DNA of 58,430 nucleotides, taken from positions 1-58,430 of the forward strand of contig JUEB01000002.1 of NCBI GenBank assembly GCA_000802095.1, in the 5' to 3' direction. How positions within the stretch are numbered: the stretch's first letter is position 1; every line of letters begins with the position of its first letter. Below the pieces are notes generated by a model. The model saw nothing but the letters and a program-made list of their open reading frames with translations. It ran no database searches and was not told the origin of the DNA. This DNA comes from Peptococcaceae bacterium BICA1-7 (lineage in GTDB: Bacteria > Bacillota > Desulfotomaculia > Desulfotomaculales > Desulfocucumaceae). The translations under genes were made by a program, and so were the position numbers. Of this stretch, positions 45,321-53,310 are shown piece by piece.

Positions 45321-46805
45321 TCAGGCTTTTTCTTTTGTGGCCTTTCCCTGGTCCAGCAGTCTTTTCAACACCTTGCCGCCTACTCCCCGGGGAAGCTCGG
45401 TGGTTATGACATACTCTTCCGGTATTTTGTAGTTGGCCAGCCTCTCCTTCAGGAATTTGAACATCTCCTGCTTATCCGGGGCATGGCCTTCCTGGGGCAC
45501 TATGTAGGCCTTGACCACCTCACCCTTAAGCGGGTGGGGTGTCCCTATAACGGCTGCCTCCAGAACCGACGGGTGCTGGGCAAGAACCTCCTCCACCTCC
45601 CTGGGATATACATTGAACCCGGCAGTTATAATAAGCTCTTTCTTACGTCCGGCGATAAATACATAGCCCTCCTCATCCCTGTAAGCCAGGTCTCCGGTGT
45701 ACAACCACCCGCCTTGCAATGTTTGAGCGGTTTCTTCTTCTCTGTTGTAATAGCCCTTCATTATATTGGGCCCCCTGGCTGCAAGCTCTCCGACCTCACC
45801 GGCGGGCAGCTCCCGGCCCCCGTCATCGATAATTTTTACCTCCATGCCCGGCAGCGGAATACCAATTGACTTGACCTTGCGAACCCCATGCAGGGGGTTG
45901 AGGCAAACCACCGGAGAGGCCTCTGAAAGCCCGTACCCTTCTATAATTGGAATGCCAAAGTCCTTTTCAAAGGCCCTTATAATGTCCCCGGAAATGGAGT
46001 CCCCCCCGGAGATGGCAAACTTTAGAGCCGGAAAGGACGCCTTCTGCCGCAGCTTAAGCAAAACCGAAAACATGCTGGGGACGCCGCAAAAAACTGTTAT
46101 GCCTCCCCCGGAAAGCACCTGCAGCATCTCTTTGGGCATAAAATTGTCCAATATGGTTATGGTACAGCCAAGGTAAAGCGGCAGCAAAACGCATACAGTC
46201 CAGCCGAAGCTGTGAAACATTGGCAGCACCGCCAGGAAATTATCATCCCTCCCAAATCTGGAGGCCTCGTCCATGGCTGCCACATCTCCCCAAAGATTAT
46301 CATGGGTTAGCATGGCGGCCTTGGGGTGGCCCGTGGTTCCGGAGGTATAAAGGAAGGTGCAGACCTCATCGCTTTTAACAGGAGGAAAGCCAGCGGGCGG
46401 GGCTAGGTTAATCTCTCTCTTTTTATCTTCATCAATAATAATAAGCTCCAGGGGAAGGTTGGGGAAATCTTTAAGCTGAGCGCCTATGGCCAGGTTGGTG
46501 ATGAAAAATCTTGCCCCCGAGTCCATGATTATAAAAAACAATTCCTGGGGCGCCTGGAGAAGATTTAGCGGCAAAGCCACACCCCCGGCCCGGGCTATTC
46601 CCAGGTAAGTGTAAATAAATTCAGGGCAGTTGGGAAAGGCCACGGCCACCCTGTCTCCCTTCTGCAAGCCCAGTGCGCTAAGGTATCTGGCATACTGCTC
46701 TATATTTTGTTCAAGCTCGGCATAAACAATCTTTTTGTTCTGGAATACCAGGGCGGTGTGCTCCCCACCTGCTGCAGCTCTCTTATGAATATCCGAAATC
46801 ATCAA
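45321..46805 (-). CDS. Long-chain fatty acid-CoA ligase (AMP-binding)
   Basis: A 494-residue ANL-family adenylating enzyme. TFLYTSGTTGHPKAAMLTH is the phosphate loop near residue 155, IIEGYGLSEASPVVC the A5 motif, YTGDLAYRDEEGYVFIAGRK the A7/A8 hinge, and PRGVGGKVLKRLL contains the catalytic Lys near the C-terminus. The family fits medium/long-chain or aromatic acid activation; the exact substrate is open. It is a single gene with its own terminator, divergent from degV. Confidence 0.9.
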   Translation of the reverse strand: MMISDIHKRAAAGGEHTALVFQNKKIVYAELEQNIEQYARYLSALGLQKGDRVAVAFPNCPEFIYTYLGIARAGGVALPLNLLQAPQELFFIIMDSGARFFITNLAIGAQLKDFPNLPLELIIIDEDKKREINLAPPAGFPPVKSDEVCTFLYTSGTTGHPKAAMLTHDNLWGDVAAMDEASRFGRDDNFLAVLPMFHSFGWTVCVLLPLYLGCTITILDNFMPKEMLQVLSGGGITVFCGVPSMFSVLLKLRQKASFPALKFAISGGDSISGDIIRAFEKDFGIPIIEGYGLSEASPVVCLNPLHGVRKVKSIGIPLPGMEVKIIDDGGRELPAGEVGELAARGPNIMKGYYNREEETAQTLQGGWLYTGDLAYRDEEGYVFIAGRKKELIITAGFNVYPREVEEVLAQHPSVLEAAVIGTPHPLKGEVVKAYIVPQEGHAPDKQEMFKFLKERLANYKIPEEYVITTELPRGVGGKVLKRLLDQGKATKEKA

Positions 46806-46979
46806 GTGGCCTGTCCTCCTTCTAGCAGAATGTTGGCAATCTATTTCGACAAAATATTTTTTAATTCCTTTTATAAATAAATATTTCAGACAAAAAACAA
46901 AATTTTAATAAATTAGTGTTAATCTTACACTCTGCCTGTATTTGTAAGAGATCCCCCCTTAAACTTTTTATTGCTCTTT

Positions 46980-46995
46980 TATGTCTTATAATATA
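46980..46995 (+). promoter_or_regulatory. Possible -10 region of degV
   Basis: TTATAATATAAAA includes TATAAT at 46987-46992, 43 bases before the ATG. No good -35 was found at the right distance, so this is weak. Confidence 0.35.
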
Positions 46996-47034
46996 AAATT
47001 TCGTTAGTATTTTTACAAAAAGGGTTGATTTTTG

Positions 47035-47871
47035 ATGAGTATTAAACTGATTACCGACAGCTCCTGTGATCTTCCGGAGGAACTGCTAAAGGAACACAAC
47101 ATAGAAGTAGTTCCACTATCTGTTACCTTTGAAAACGGGGACACCTTCGAGGAAGGAACGGAGATTAGCCCGGAAGTGTTTTGGGAAAGGCTCCGCCTGG
47201 CCCGGGATCTTCCCAAGACCTCCAGGCCGAACCCGGAATCCTTTGCCAGGGCCTTCAGACAGGGGCTGGAGCATTATAGGGCAGTAATATATATGGGCAT
47301 ATCCTCGGCACTCAGCGGAACCTTTGAAAGCGCCTGTCTGGCAAGGAAGATGGTAAGCGGGGACATACACCTCATTGATTCCCTGACCGGCTCGCTGGGA
47401 CTGGGAGTTCTGGCGGTAAAGGCCGGTGAATTGGCCAGGACTGAGGCAAACGTGCAGTCCATGGTAAAAAAGATAACGGAGTACCGTGACGAGATGAATA
47501 CCCTCTTTACGATGGACTCACTGGAAAACCTCATCAAGGGAGGCCGCCTGGCCCGGCTGCCGGGCCTGATAGGAACAGTGCTGGATATAAAGCCTATAGG
47601 AAAGGCCAGCCCCAGGGGCACCATTGATATACTGGAGAAGGTCCGGGGGAGAAAGAAATCTCTACAGCGCGTGGCCCAGCTGGTGGGGGAAATGGGCAGC
47701 AACCTCCAGGAAAAAATAGTGGGCATTAGCCATTTAAACTGCCTGCCCGAAGCCATCAGGCTTAAAGAAACCATAGAGGAAAAATTCCAGCCCCGGCAGG
47801 TGATACTTGCTAGAATAGGGAGCACTATGGGGACATATGCAGGAGCCGGGGGAATAATTCTTTCTTTCTAA
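47035..47871 (+). CDS. DegV-family fatty acid-binding protein
   Basis: A 278-residue DegV protein. KLITDSSCDLPEELL starts the family, TSRPNPESFARAF and GISSALSGTFESACLA hold the Ser/Thr contacts to the bound fatty acid, and IKGGRLARLPGLIGTVLDIKPI is the conserved second block. DegV proteins (FakB) present fatty acids to the kinase FakA; no fakA is nearby. The ATG at 47035 follows AAAAAGGG at ten bases. Confidence 0.92.
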   Translation: MSIKLITDSSCDLPEELLKEHNIEVVPLSVTFENGDTFEEGTEISPEVFWERLRLARDLPKTSRPNPESFARAFRQGLEHYRAVIYMGISSALSGTFESACLARKMVSGDIHLIDSLTGSLGLGVLAVKAGELARTEANVQSMVKKITEYRDEMNTLFTMDSLENLIKGGRLARLPGLIGTVLDIKPIGKASPRGTIDILEKVRGRKKSLQRVAQLVGEMGSNLQEKIVGISHLNCLPEAIRLKETIEEKFQPRQVILARIGSTMGTYAGAGGIILSF

Positions 47872-47889
47872 TACTGCATGAATTTGCAG

Positions 47890-47989
47890 TCGGAATTCAA
47901 AGGAATGGGGACACACCTGCTGAAGTTGTAGTATTTCATAGAGGACAGGAATGTCCCCGGCTGGGAGTCAGAATACAGAATTTAGAATG
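47890..47989. repeat. GGGGACA element, copy 3, inside heptad array 12
   Basis: GTCGGAATTCA precedes ATGGGGACACACCTGCTGAAG, and GGAATGTCCCCGG closes it; AGTCAGAATACAGAATTTAG heptads continue from 47965. The arrangement equals that of copy 1: an element between the head and the body of a heptad array. Confidence 0.78.
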
Positions 47990-48024
47990 AATTTAAGCAT
48001 TTCTTACCGCAATTTGGAGCTTGA

Positions 48025-48061
48025 AAAAACAAGGCTGTCCCGGAAGGGCAGCCTTGTTTTT
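48025..48061. terminator. Bidirectional terminator between degV and the LUD gene
   Basis: AAACAAGGCTG (48027-48037) and CAGCCTTGTTTTT (48049-48061) form a stem with an 11-base loop, flanked by A and T runs. Confidence 0.8.
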
Positions 48062-48094
48062 AGTGGTATTTTTTATGCCGTCAGCGGGAAAAAA

Positions 48095-48706
48095 TCATAT
48101 ACCAAAATCCTCATCCACCAAAATGACAGTAATCCGGTCTCTGTCAGCAGGCATCTGCCCTCTTATGACGGTATAGCAACGGCATATTCTTTCCGGTGAA
48201 TTACAGTCGGTGCATACCCCGCTTCTGGCGCAGGGGGTGGCCCTGCCCAGTTTTTTGGCCAGGGCCGGGGCGGTATACTCCCTGAGCCTGTCCCAGGCCT
48301 TCTCCACATCTTCCACTATCTTGTTTCTGCCTGCCACCACCACAACCCTGTCCGGGCCGAACATCATAGCAGCCGTCCGGTTTCCCTTGCCGTCAATATT
48401 TACAAGCTCACCGCTCATGGTAATGGCATTGGCGCCGGTGAAATAAACATCGGCAAGCATTCCCTGCTTTCTCCTCCTCAGGTTCTCCCCGGGAGATATA
48501 CCGGTCTCAAACTGGTTGATCAGGCTATAGCCGCCTGTCACAAGGGAGTCATAGATACCCGTTTCCCTCAGGGTTAGGGAATTCCCCATGCCCACCAGGG
48601 CCCCCGGAGGAATAAGGCTAAGGGCAATCTCCCTGGCCTCCTGCCTGTCCCTGGCCTTAAAAGCCCTTATGTTGTTCTGGGAAAGCCTGTGCATAAGTTT
48701 TTCCAA
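48095..48706 (-). CDS. LUD-domain protein (LutC/DUF162 family)
   Basis: About 203 residues of the lactate-utilisation (LUD) domain: GALVGMGNSLTLRETGIYD, YFTGANAITMSGELVNIDG and RVVVVAGRNKIVEDVEKAW are conserved. A C-terminal cysteine group (CARSGVCTDCNSPERICRC) suggests a metal centre, seen in some free-standing members. No lutA or lutB lies nearby, so lactate oxidation is not implied. The TTG at 48706 follows GGGGGGT; frames starting up to 48730 are possible. Confidence 0.85.
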   Translation of the reverse strand: MEKLMHRLSQNNIRAFKARDRQEAREIALSLIPPGALVGMGNSLTLRETGIYDSLVTGGYSLINQFETGISPGENLRRRKQGMLADVYFTGANAITMSGELVNIDGKGNRTAAMMFGPDRVVVVAGRNKIVEDVEKAWDRLREYTAPALAKKLGRATPCARSGVCTDCNSPERICRCYTVIRGQMPADRDRITVILVDEDFGI

Positions 48707-48817
48707 ACTTTTACCCCCCATGTTGTACAAACTTATATTATTTATTTATATAGCGGCGGGGCTAATTCCTGTTATTAATTTTTATACCTCCCGCAGGCTA
48801 CGGGAGGTACAAGCTGA

Positions 48818-49147
48818 TCAACCATACTGGTTCAAAAGGGCGGTTACTACCTCTTTAAAGCTATGGGACCCCAATTTTTCCATCACCCTGTCCAGCTCGG
48901 TTTTTCTCTTCAGAGACCCCTCAAGAACAAATTGAATGGTCTGGTCCCTGTCCACCAGCACCGATATAACCTCCAGAACCCCTGACAGAAGCCCAAATGC
49001 CACTAATACCGACGAAGGCGCCAGGCTTTCCTTGTTTGAACTGCTGCCATCCTTCCCTCCGCCACACTTTCCGCCACCACCGTCTGCCAGGTCTATCTGT
49101 TCCATAATTCTTGCTTTTAATTGGTTGATAAAGGTCTCCGATAACAT
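48818..49147 (-). CDS. Hypothetical 109-residue protein
   Basis: I recognise no family. Residues 20-40 are a Gly/Lys/Ser-rich linker (DGGGGKCGGGKDGSSSNKES); residues 44-65 are hydrophobic (SSVLVAFGLLSGVLEVISVL), probably one membrane-facing helix; the C-terminal 45 residues are a charged amphipathic region. AAAGGTGA precedes the ATG. It follows the 44-residue membrane protein by 19 bases, as a two-gene unit. Confidence 0.6.
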   Translation of the reverse strand: MLSETFINQLKARIMEQIDLADGGGGKCGGGKDGSSSNKESLAPSSVLVAFGLLSGVLEVISVLVDRDQTIQFVLEGSLKRKTELDRVMEKLGSHSFKEVVTALLNQYG

Positions 49148-49166
49148 TGCCAGTCACCTTTCAGTC

Positions 49167-49301
49167 TCACGGGATTACTATGGGCCCCTGTGATTCAACC
49201 GGGGTAGAAATGCCTGTGGCAAATAGAATTACAACCGCCGTTGTAATTATGAGCAGAATATCATGCTGTATTTCTTCAGTGTTGGTAGTTTGATCTGCCA
49301 A
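49167..49301 (-). CDS. 44-residue single-pass membrane protein
   Basis: A TTG at 49301, eight bases after GGAAGGTG, opens a 44-codon frame: an acidic N-terminus (MADQTTNTEEIQHD), a 17-residue hydrophobic helix (ILLIITTAVVILFATG) and a short tail (STPVESQGPIVIP). Good ribosome site, length and close spacing to the next gene support it as real. The function is unknown. Confidence 0.55.
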   Translation of the reverse strand: MADQTTNTEEIQHDILLIITTAVVILFATGISTPVESQGPIVIP

Positions 49302-49482
49302 CGCTATCACACCTTCCCGGCTTTACTTATATTAGTATAGTATTAGCCCGCCTTCAGGGTGTGCCTTATTCCACCCGGGTTATTCCGTGTCCTCCGCCCG
49401 TTCAGCCGCAACCTGTCACAATAAAGACTTTCACAATACAGGCCATATTATTCTAATAATGAATTAAGAGGGGAAGGCAGCT

Positions 49483-49872
49483 ATGATTGATTCGTCCAGA
49501 CTACTGGGACTGATTATGAACATATTGAACCAGCAGGCCCAGGCCCCAAAAATAAACAGCTCCCCGGTAATGGAAACAGCTGAAGAAGTGATTGTCACCC
49601 TTGAGGCGCCCGGCATACAAAAAAGAGAGGATGTTTATTTTTCCATTACCGCCACCCGGGTGACCATAAGAGGAGTCCGAAAAAAAACTGCCGGGGCCCA
49701 CCTGATATCGGAGAATGAAATATCCCAGGAAAGATTTGAAAAAACATTTCAACTGCCCCACCCCGTCCGGCCGGAAAGTGCCACCGCCCTTTACAGCAAA
49801 GGAATACTGGAGCTACGAATTAAAAAGCTCCCCGAAAAAATCTGGGATAGAGTATTTGTCCAGTTTCTTTAA
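49483..49872 (+). CDS. Hsp20/alpha-crystallin family protein
   Basis: A 129-residue small heat-shock-type protein. The crystallin core spans about 27-118: VMETAEEVIVTLEAPGIQ, RVTIRGVRKK, ERFEKTFQLPHPV and ATALYSKGILELRIKKL. The final V-x-L-type (VFVQFL) could act as the oligomerisation tail. Some Firmicute spore-coat proteins share this fold. GGGGAAGG precedes the ATG. Confidence 0.88.
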   Translation: MIDSSRLLGLIMNILNQQAQAPKINSSPVMETAEEVIVTLEAPGIQKREDVYFSITATRVTIRGVRKKTAGAHLISENEISQERFEKTFQLPHPVRPESATALYSKGILELRIKKLPEKIWDRVFVQFL

Positions 49873-49947
49873 GCATCCCCTGCAGGAATTGTCGATTTTT
49901 TTCTTGAAATTGTTATAAGTCAATTAACTGAAACGGGGATGTATAAT

Positions 49948-51213
49948 TTGAAAAAAAATGCCATGGGCATTATCCTTTCCATCATTCTACCAGCCCTGCT
50001 GATTATTGCCGCGCAGGCCGGTTTTTCACGGCCGGCCCGGGCCGCTGAAAACAGTCCCATTTCTGTCTATGTGGACGGGCTTCCGGTGGCCTTCGATGTA
50101 AGCCCGCTCCTGCAAAACGGCCGCACCATGGTCCCCTTCCGGGCACTGGCGGAGGCGCTGAATATTGCCGTAACCTGGGATAACGCCACCCGGACGGTCA
50201 GGGCAGCAGGAGTCAGCACATCAATAAGCCTTCAAATAGGCAGCTCCACCGCCTACCGGAACGGAGCAGCCGTCACCCTGGACGCCCCGCCCCAGCTTGT
50301 CGGGGGGAGAACTCTTATACCGCTGAGATTTTTCAGTGAGTCACTGGGCTGCGGAGTCCAGTGGGTGGAAGCCTCCAGGGAAATTAAAATAGTATCCCCG
50401 GCGGCGTCCATGACGGTGGTGGGCTTTTACGCCCTGGGCGACTCCACCACCAGCAGTTGGACAAACCTGTTTGGGGCCAAGTTCCCCCAAACAGGACCAG
50501 GACAGACCGATATGGTGAGCACTCTGGCCCTGGGCTGGTACAGCCTGGACAGGGAGGGTCAGCTGCTGACCAAAAGCAGGACAGGCTGGCAGAGGCCCGA
50601 TGACTGGGAAAAGGTTATGGAGGCCGCTAAAGAATACGGGCTCAAAACCGAAATAGTGGTTCACTCTTCCGATGGGGACGGATCAGTATCAGCCCTTCTG
50701 TCCAGTGATTCAGCCATTTCCACAGCCGTCTCGGCCATAGCCGCCGAGGCAGGCACATATGACGGGGTGAATATAGATATTGAGGGACTGGGCTGGTCGG
50801 GAAACACTGACCGGGAGAAATTTACCCGTTTTGCCGGACTCCTGTCCAAAAGGCTTAAAGAGTCAGGCATTCCCCTGACCCTGACCCTGCACCCGCCCAA
50901 CAGCGCCTATAAGGGCTATGACTACCGGTCCCTGGGTCAGCTGGCCGACCGTATAATAGTGATGGCCTACGACTATGGAACCAGGCCCGAGCCGGTATAC
51001 AAGGTTATTGAGGCCGTGGAGATGGCCAAGGCGTCAGTGCCTGCTGAAAAGCTCCTGCTGGGCATCTCAGCCCCCAGCGAAACTCCGGAGAGCATCGTAA
51101 CCAAGGTGGGCATAGCCAAGCGGTACGGCCTGAACGGAATAGCCCTGTGGAGGCTGGGGCTGGTGGAGGAAGGAATGTGGAACAGCTTGAGGGCTTCAGT
51201 CCGGGCAAACTGA
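49948..51213 (+). CDS. Copper-amine-oxidase-like domain plus GH18 hydrolase
   Basis: A secreted protein of about 421 residues. After the signal peptide (IILSIILPALLIIAAQAGFS) come two copies of the copper-amine-oxidase N-terminal-like domain (PISVYVDGLPVAFDV to RTMVPFRALAEALN; VTLDAPPQLVGGRTLIPLRF), a wall-binding module common in Firmicutes. The GH18 domain has YDGVNIDIEGLGW, the D-x-D-x-E catalytic motif of spore cortex hydrolases such as SleL/YaaH. GGGG fits a TTG at 49948 better than an ATG three codons earlier. Substrate: probably peptidoglycan. Confidence 0.9.
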   Translation: MKKNAMGIILSIILPALLIIAAQAGFSRPARAAENSPISVYVDGLPVAFDVSPLLQNGRTMVPFRALAEALNIAVTWDNATRTVRAAGVSTSISLQIGSSTAYRNGAAVTLDAPPQLVGGRTLIPLRFFSESLGCGVQWVEASREIKIVSPAASMTVVGFYALGDSTTSSWTNLFGAKFPQTGPGQTDMVSTLALGWYSLDREGQLLTKSRTGWQRPDDWEKVMEAAKEYGLKTEIVVHSSDGDGSVSALLSSDSAISTAVSAIAAEAGTYDGVNIDIEGLGWSGNTDREKFTRFAGLLSKRLKESGIPLTLTLHPPNSAYKGYDYRSLGQLADRIIVMAYDYGTRPEPVYKVIEAVEMAKASVPAEKLLLGISAPSETPESIVTKVGIAKRYGLNGIALWRLGLVEEGMWNSLRASVRAN

Positions 51214-51247
51214 TTAAAATAATCTTTCTCCTAAAAAGGTTTAGTCA

Positions 51248-51287
51248 TAAAGAAGCCCCCGCCAGGTAAGGCGGGGCTTCTTCTTTA
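51248..51287. terminator. Bidirectional terminator after the GH18 gene
   Basis: GAAGCCCCCGCC (51252-51263) and GGCGGGGCTTC (51270-51280) form the stem, with TTCTTT on the plus side and AAAGA-type sequence on the other. It separates convergent genes. Confidence 0.85.
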
Positions 51288-51295
51288 ACTATTTT

Positions 51296-53287
51296 CTAAT
51301 TTGAGGCAGTGGTAAAGGACCATGTTATTTCTTCATTTACGGTTCCATCCTGACTGCTTTCCACCTCTCCGGACGGAATAGTGAGAGTGTATGAACTGCC
51401 TGGATCCAAACCGCTGTATGACGCCGTCAGATAAATCCCGCTTGCAGTTCCCGGTCCCACTGTGCCGGGGCCTCCCGCCAACTGGACTGTAATATTGGCA
51501 TTATCCACCAGGCTGGTGTTGAATTTGACCCGTATATCACCTTCCACGGGCCAGCTGTTTTTAAGCGGGCCGGTAGGAGTAAGCTTTAGTACTTTACCGT
51601 TTATTTCCACATTAAATCCTACCGGATCATCGTTTTCATCTACAATAGTAACATAATTTAAATTATTTCCTGCCTGTATGCTATCTTGAAAGGTAATGCT
51701 GATTATGCTGTCAGGAGCCACACCTGTCTGACCGCTGCCAGGATAGGTGCTGATCGCCTGAGGGGCTGTTCCTCCCCCGCCACTGCTTCCTCCGGATGAA
51801 TTGGAACCGCCCTGTTCGGAAGTCGAATCCTCCACTGAATCTTCAATTTGATCTTCAATTTCCGGGGGGGTAAAGAGTATTCCGTTCTGTATTGCCAGAG
51901 CTCTGCCCTGCACCCAGCCGCTGACCTGCTTCCAGGCAGCCCGCTCTTCGGAGTTCATCCTCCTGGGACTTGAAGGCGGAGACGCAATTGTAGAGGAGTA
52001 TCCCTCAGGCACTGTAACTGTCTCACCCGACGCGGTCAGTTCCACAGCCCCGTCGCTCACGGTGGTAACCGCCTTATTACTCATTACATCATTCATCCAG
52101 ATGGTGCCCCTTACACCGGCCACGCCCCAGGGCATATCGACCTTTACCCGGACCTGGGTGTCAGAGGCTGTTTCCCACCAGGGGGCCTCGTTTTCCGCAA
52201 GGGTTACGGCAAGGGGCAGCAGTCCGGTCGAGGCCAGCAGCCGCCCACCGGCAGGGCTATTGTTAAAAGCGGTTTTCTTTACTGACTCTTCCTGTTTGAA
52301 TATGTACCCGTAGGCCAGGGCCCCGAACATCCTGCCCCTGTCAAGCTGAATTTCAAGGTAGTCCACATAAGCGCCGGGAGTGCCGTCCTTTAAAATAGCT
52401 GCCTTACCCTGTATTTCTTTTATGGCAATCTCGGTGTCAGGCTCAAGCCTTAGCCCGGACCCGTCGGAAAAGTTAAGCTCGGCAACTCCTGAGACACCGG
52501 TTTTTATTACGGCCCCCTCTCCACAGGAGGTGGTCCCGGTTATATTCTCAAATTCCCCGTCCCTTTTTACCAGCACCTCTCCCTTAACAGCCACCAGTGA
52601 ACCTTCCAGTTCCAGCCCGGGCCTGTCAGGACTTGTGGTCATCATCAGGGCCAGGCCCCTGGCCACCTGGGAGCGAGGGGCGGTAACATCGGGGGCAAAG
52701 TTATTTTCCTCCACCGTTTCCAGCAGACCGGCAGCCAGTGCGGCAGCAATTATATTCCGCGCCCAGTGGTTTTCTCCCACATCCTGAACAGCTGGCGGCA
52801 GCGCCACCACAGGCAAGGGGCTGCTGGTTAGGTTAAAAAGAAGAGCCGCGGTTTCCGCCCTGGTCACCTCGGTATCGGGCCTGAAGGACCCGTCGGGATA
52901 GCCATTCATAAGACCCGCTGCAGCAGCGGCCTCCACCACACCGTAGGCCCAATGGCCGGCTCCCATATCAGTAAAGGTTGCTGCAGGGGGACTTGTAGGG
53001 GCCAGCCCGGAGGCCTTTACCAGCATGGCAGCCGTTTCTGCCCTGGTTATACCGCTAACCGGGCGAAATGTCCCGTCCGGATACCCGGAGATTATGTTTT
53101 TATTAACCAGGTATTTGATATAGGGGTAGCTACTGTTATCAACCGAAAGGTCACTGAAAGCGGCCTCCTCGGCCAGGGCCCCGGCAGGAGCCGCCAGGCA
53201 GATCGCTATTAGCGCTAATGCCAATATCAGTTTAATATGTTTATTTATTAATATAGGACTTCTAAATTGAGCGGGTTTAAGTAACAT
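51296..53287 (-). CDS. SLH-FecR-Ig-like cell wall protein
   Basis: A 663-residue exported protein. A signal peptide (about 18-40) precedes three SLH domains (about 42-215; GYPDGTFRPVSGITRAETAA and GYPDGSFRPDTEVTRAETAA) that bind secondary wall polymer. A FecR-like beta domain follows (GEGAVIKTGVSGVAELNFSD; GVAGVRGTIWM). A Gly/Ser linker (near 505-525) leads to a Big_5/Ig-like domain (STYPGSGQTGVAPDSIISIT). It starts 23 bases after the 1363-residue gene, with AGAAGGGGGG as ribosome site; they form an operon of surface proteins. Confidence 0.88.
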   Translation of the reverse strand: MLLKPAQFRSPILINKHIKLILALALIAICLAAPAGALAEEAAFSDLSVDNSSYPYIKYLVNKNIISGYPDGTFRPVSGITRAETAAMLVKASGLAPTSPPAATFTDMGAGHWAYGVVEAAAAAGLMNGYPDGSFRPDTEVTRAETAALLFNLTSSPLPVVALPPAVQDVGENHWARNIIAAALAAGLLETVEENNFAPDVTAPRSQVARGLALMMTTSPDRPGLELEGSLVAVKGEVLVKRDGEFENITGTTSCGEGAVIKTGVSGVAELNFSDGSGLRLEPDTEIAIKEIQGKAAILKDGTPGAYVDYLEIQLDRGRMFGALAYGYIFKQEESVKKTAFNNSPAGGRLLASTGLLPLAVTLAENEAPWWETASDTQVRVKVDMPWGVAGVRGTIWMNDVMSNKAVTTVSDGAVELTASGETVTVPEGYSSTIASPPSSPRRMNSEERAAWKQVSGWVQGRALAIQNGILFTPPEIEDQIEDSVEDSTSEQGGSNSSGGSSGGGGTAPQAISTYPGSGQTGVAPDSIISITFQDSIQAGNNLNYVTIVDENDDPVGFNVEINGKVLKLTPTGPLKNSWPVEGDIRVKFNTSLVDNANITVQLAGGPGTVGPGTASGIYLTASYSGLDPGSSYTLTIPSGEVESSQDGTVNEEITWSFTTASN

Positions 53288-53310
53288 GGCAATTCCCCCC
53301 TTCTCATTAT

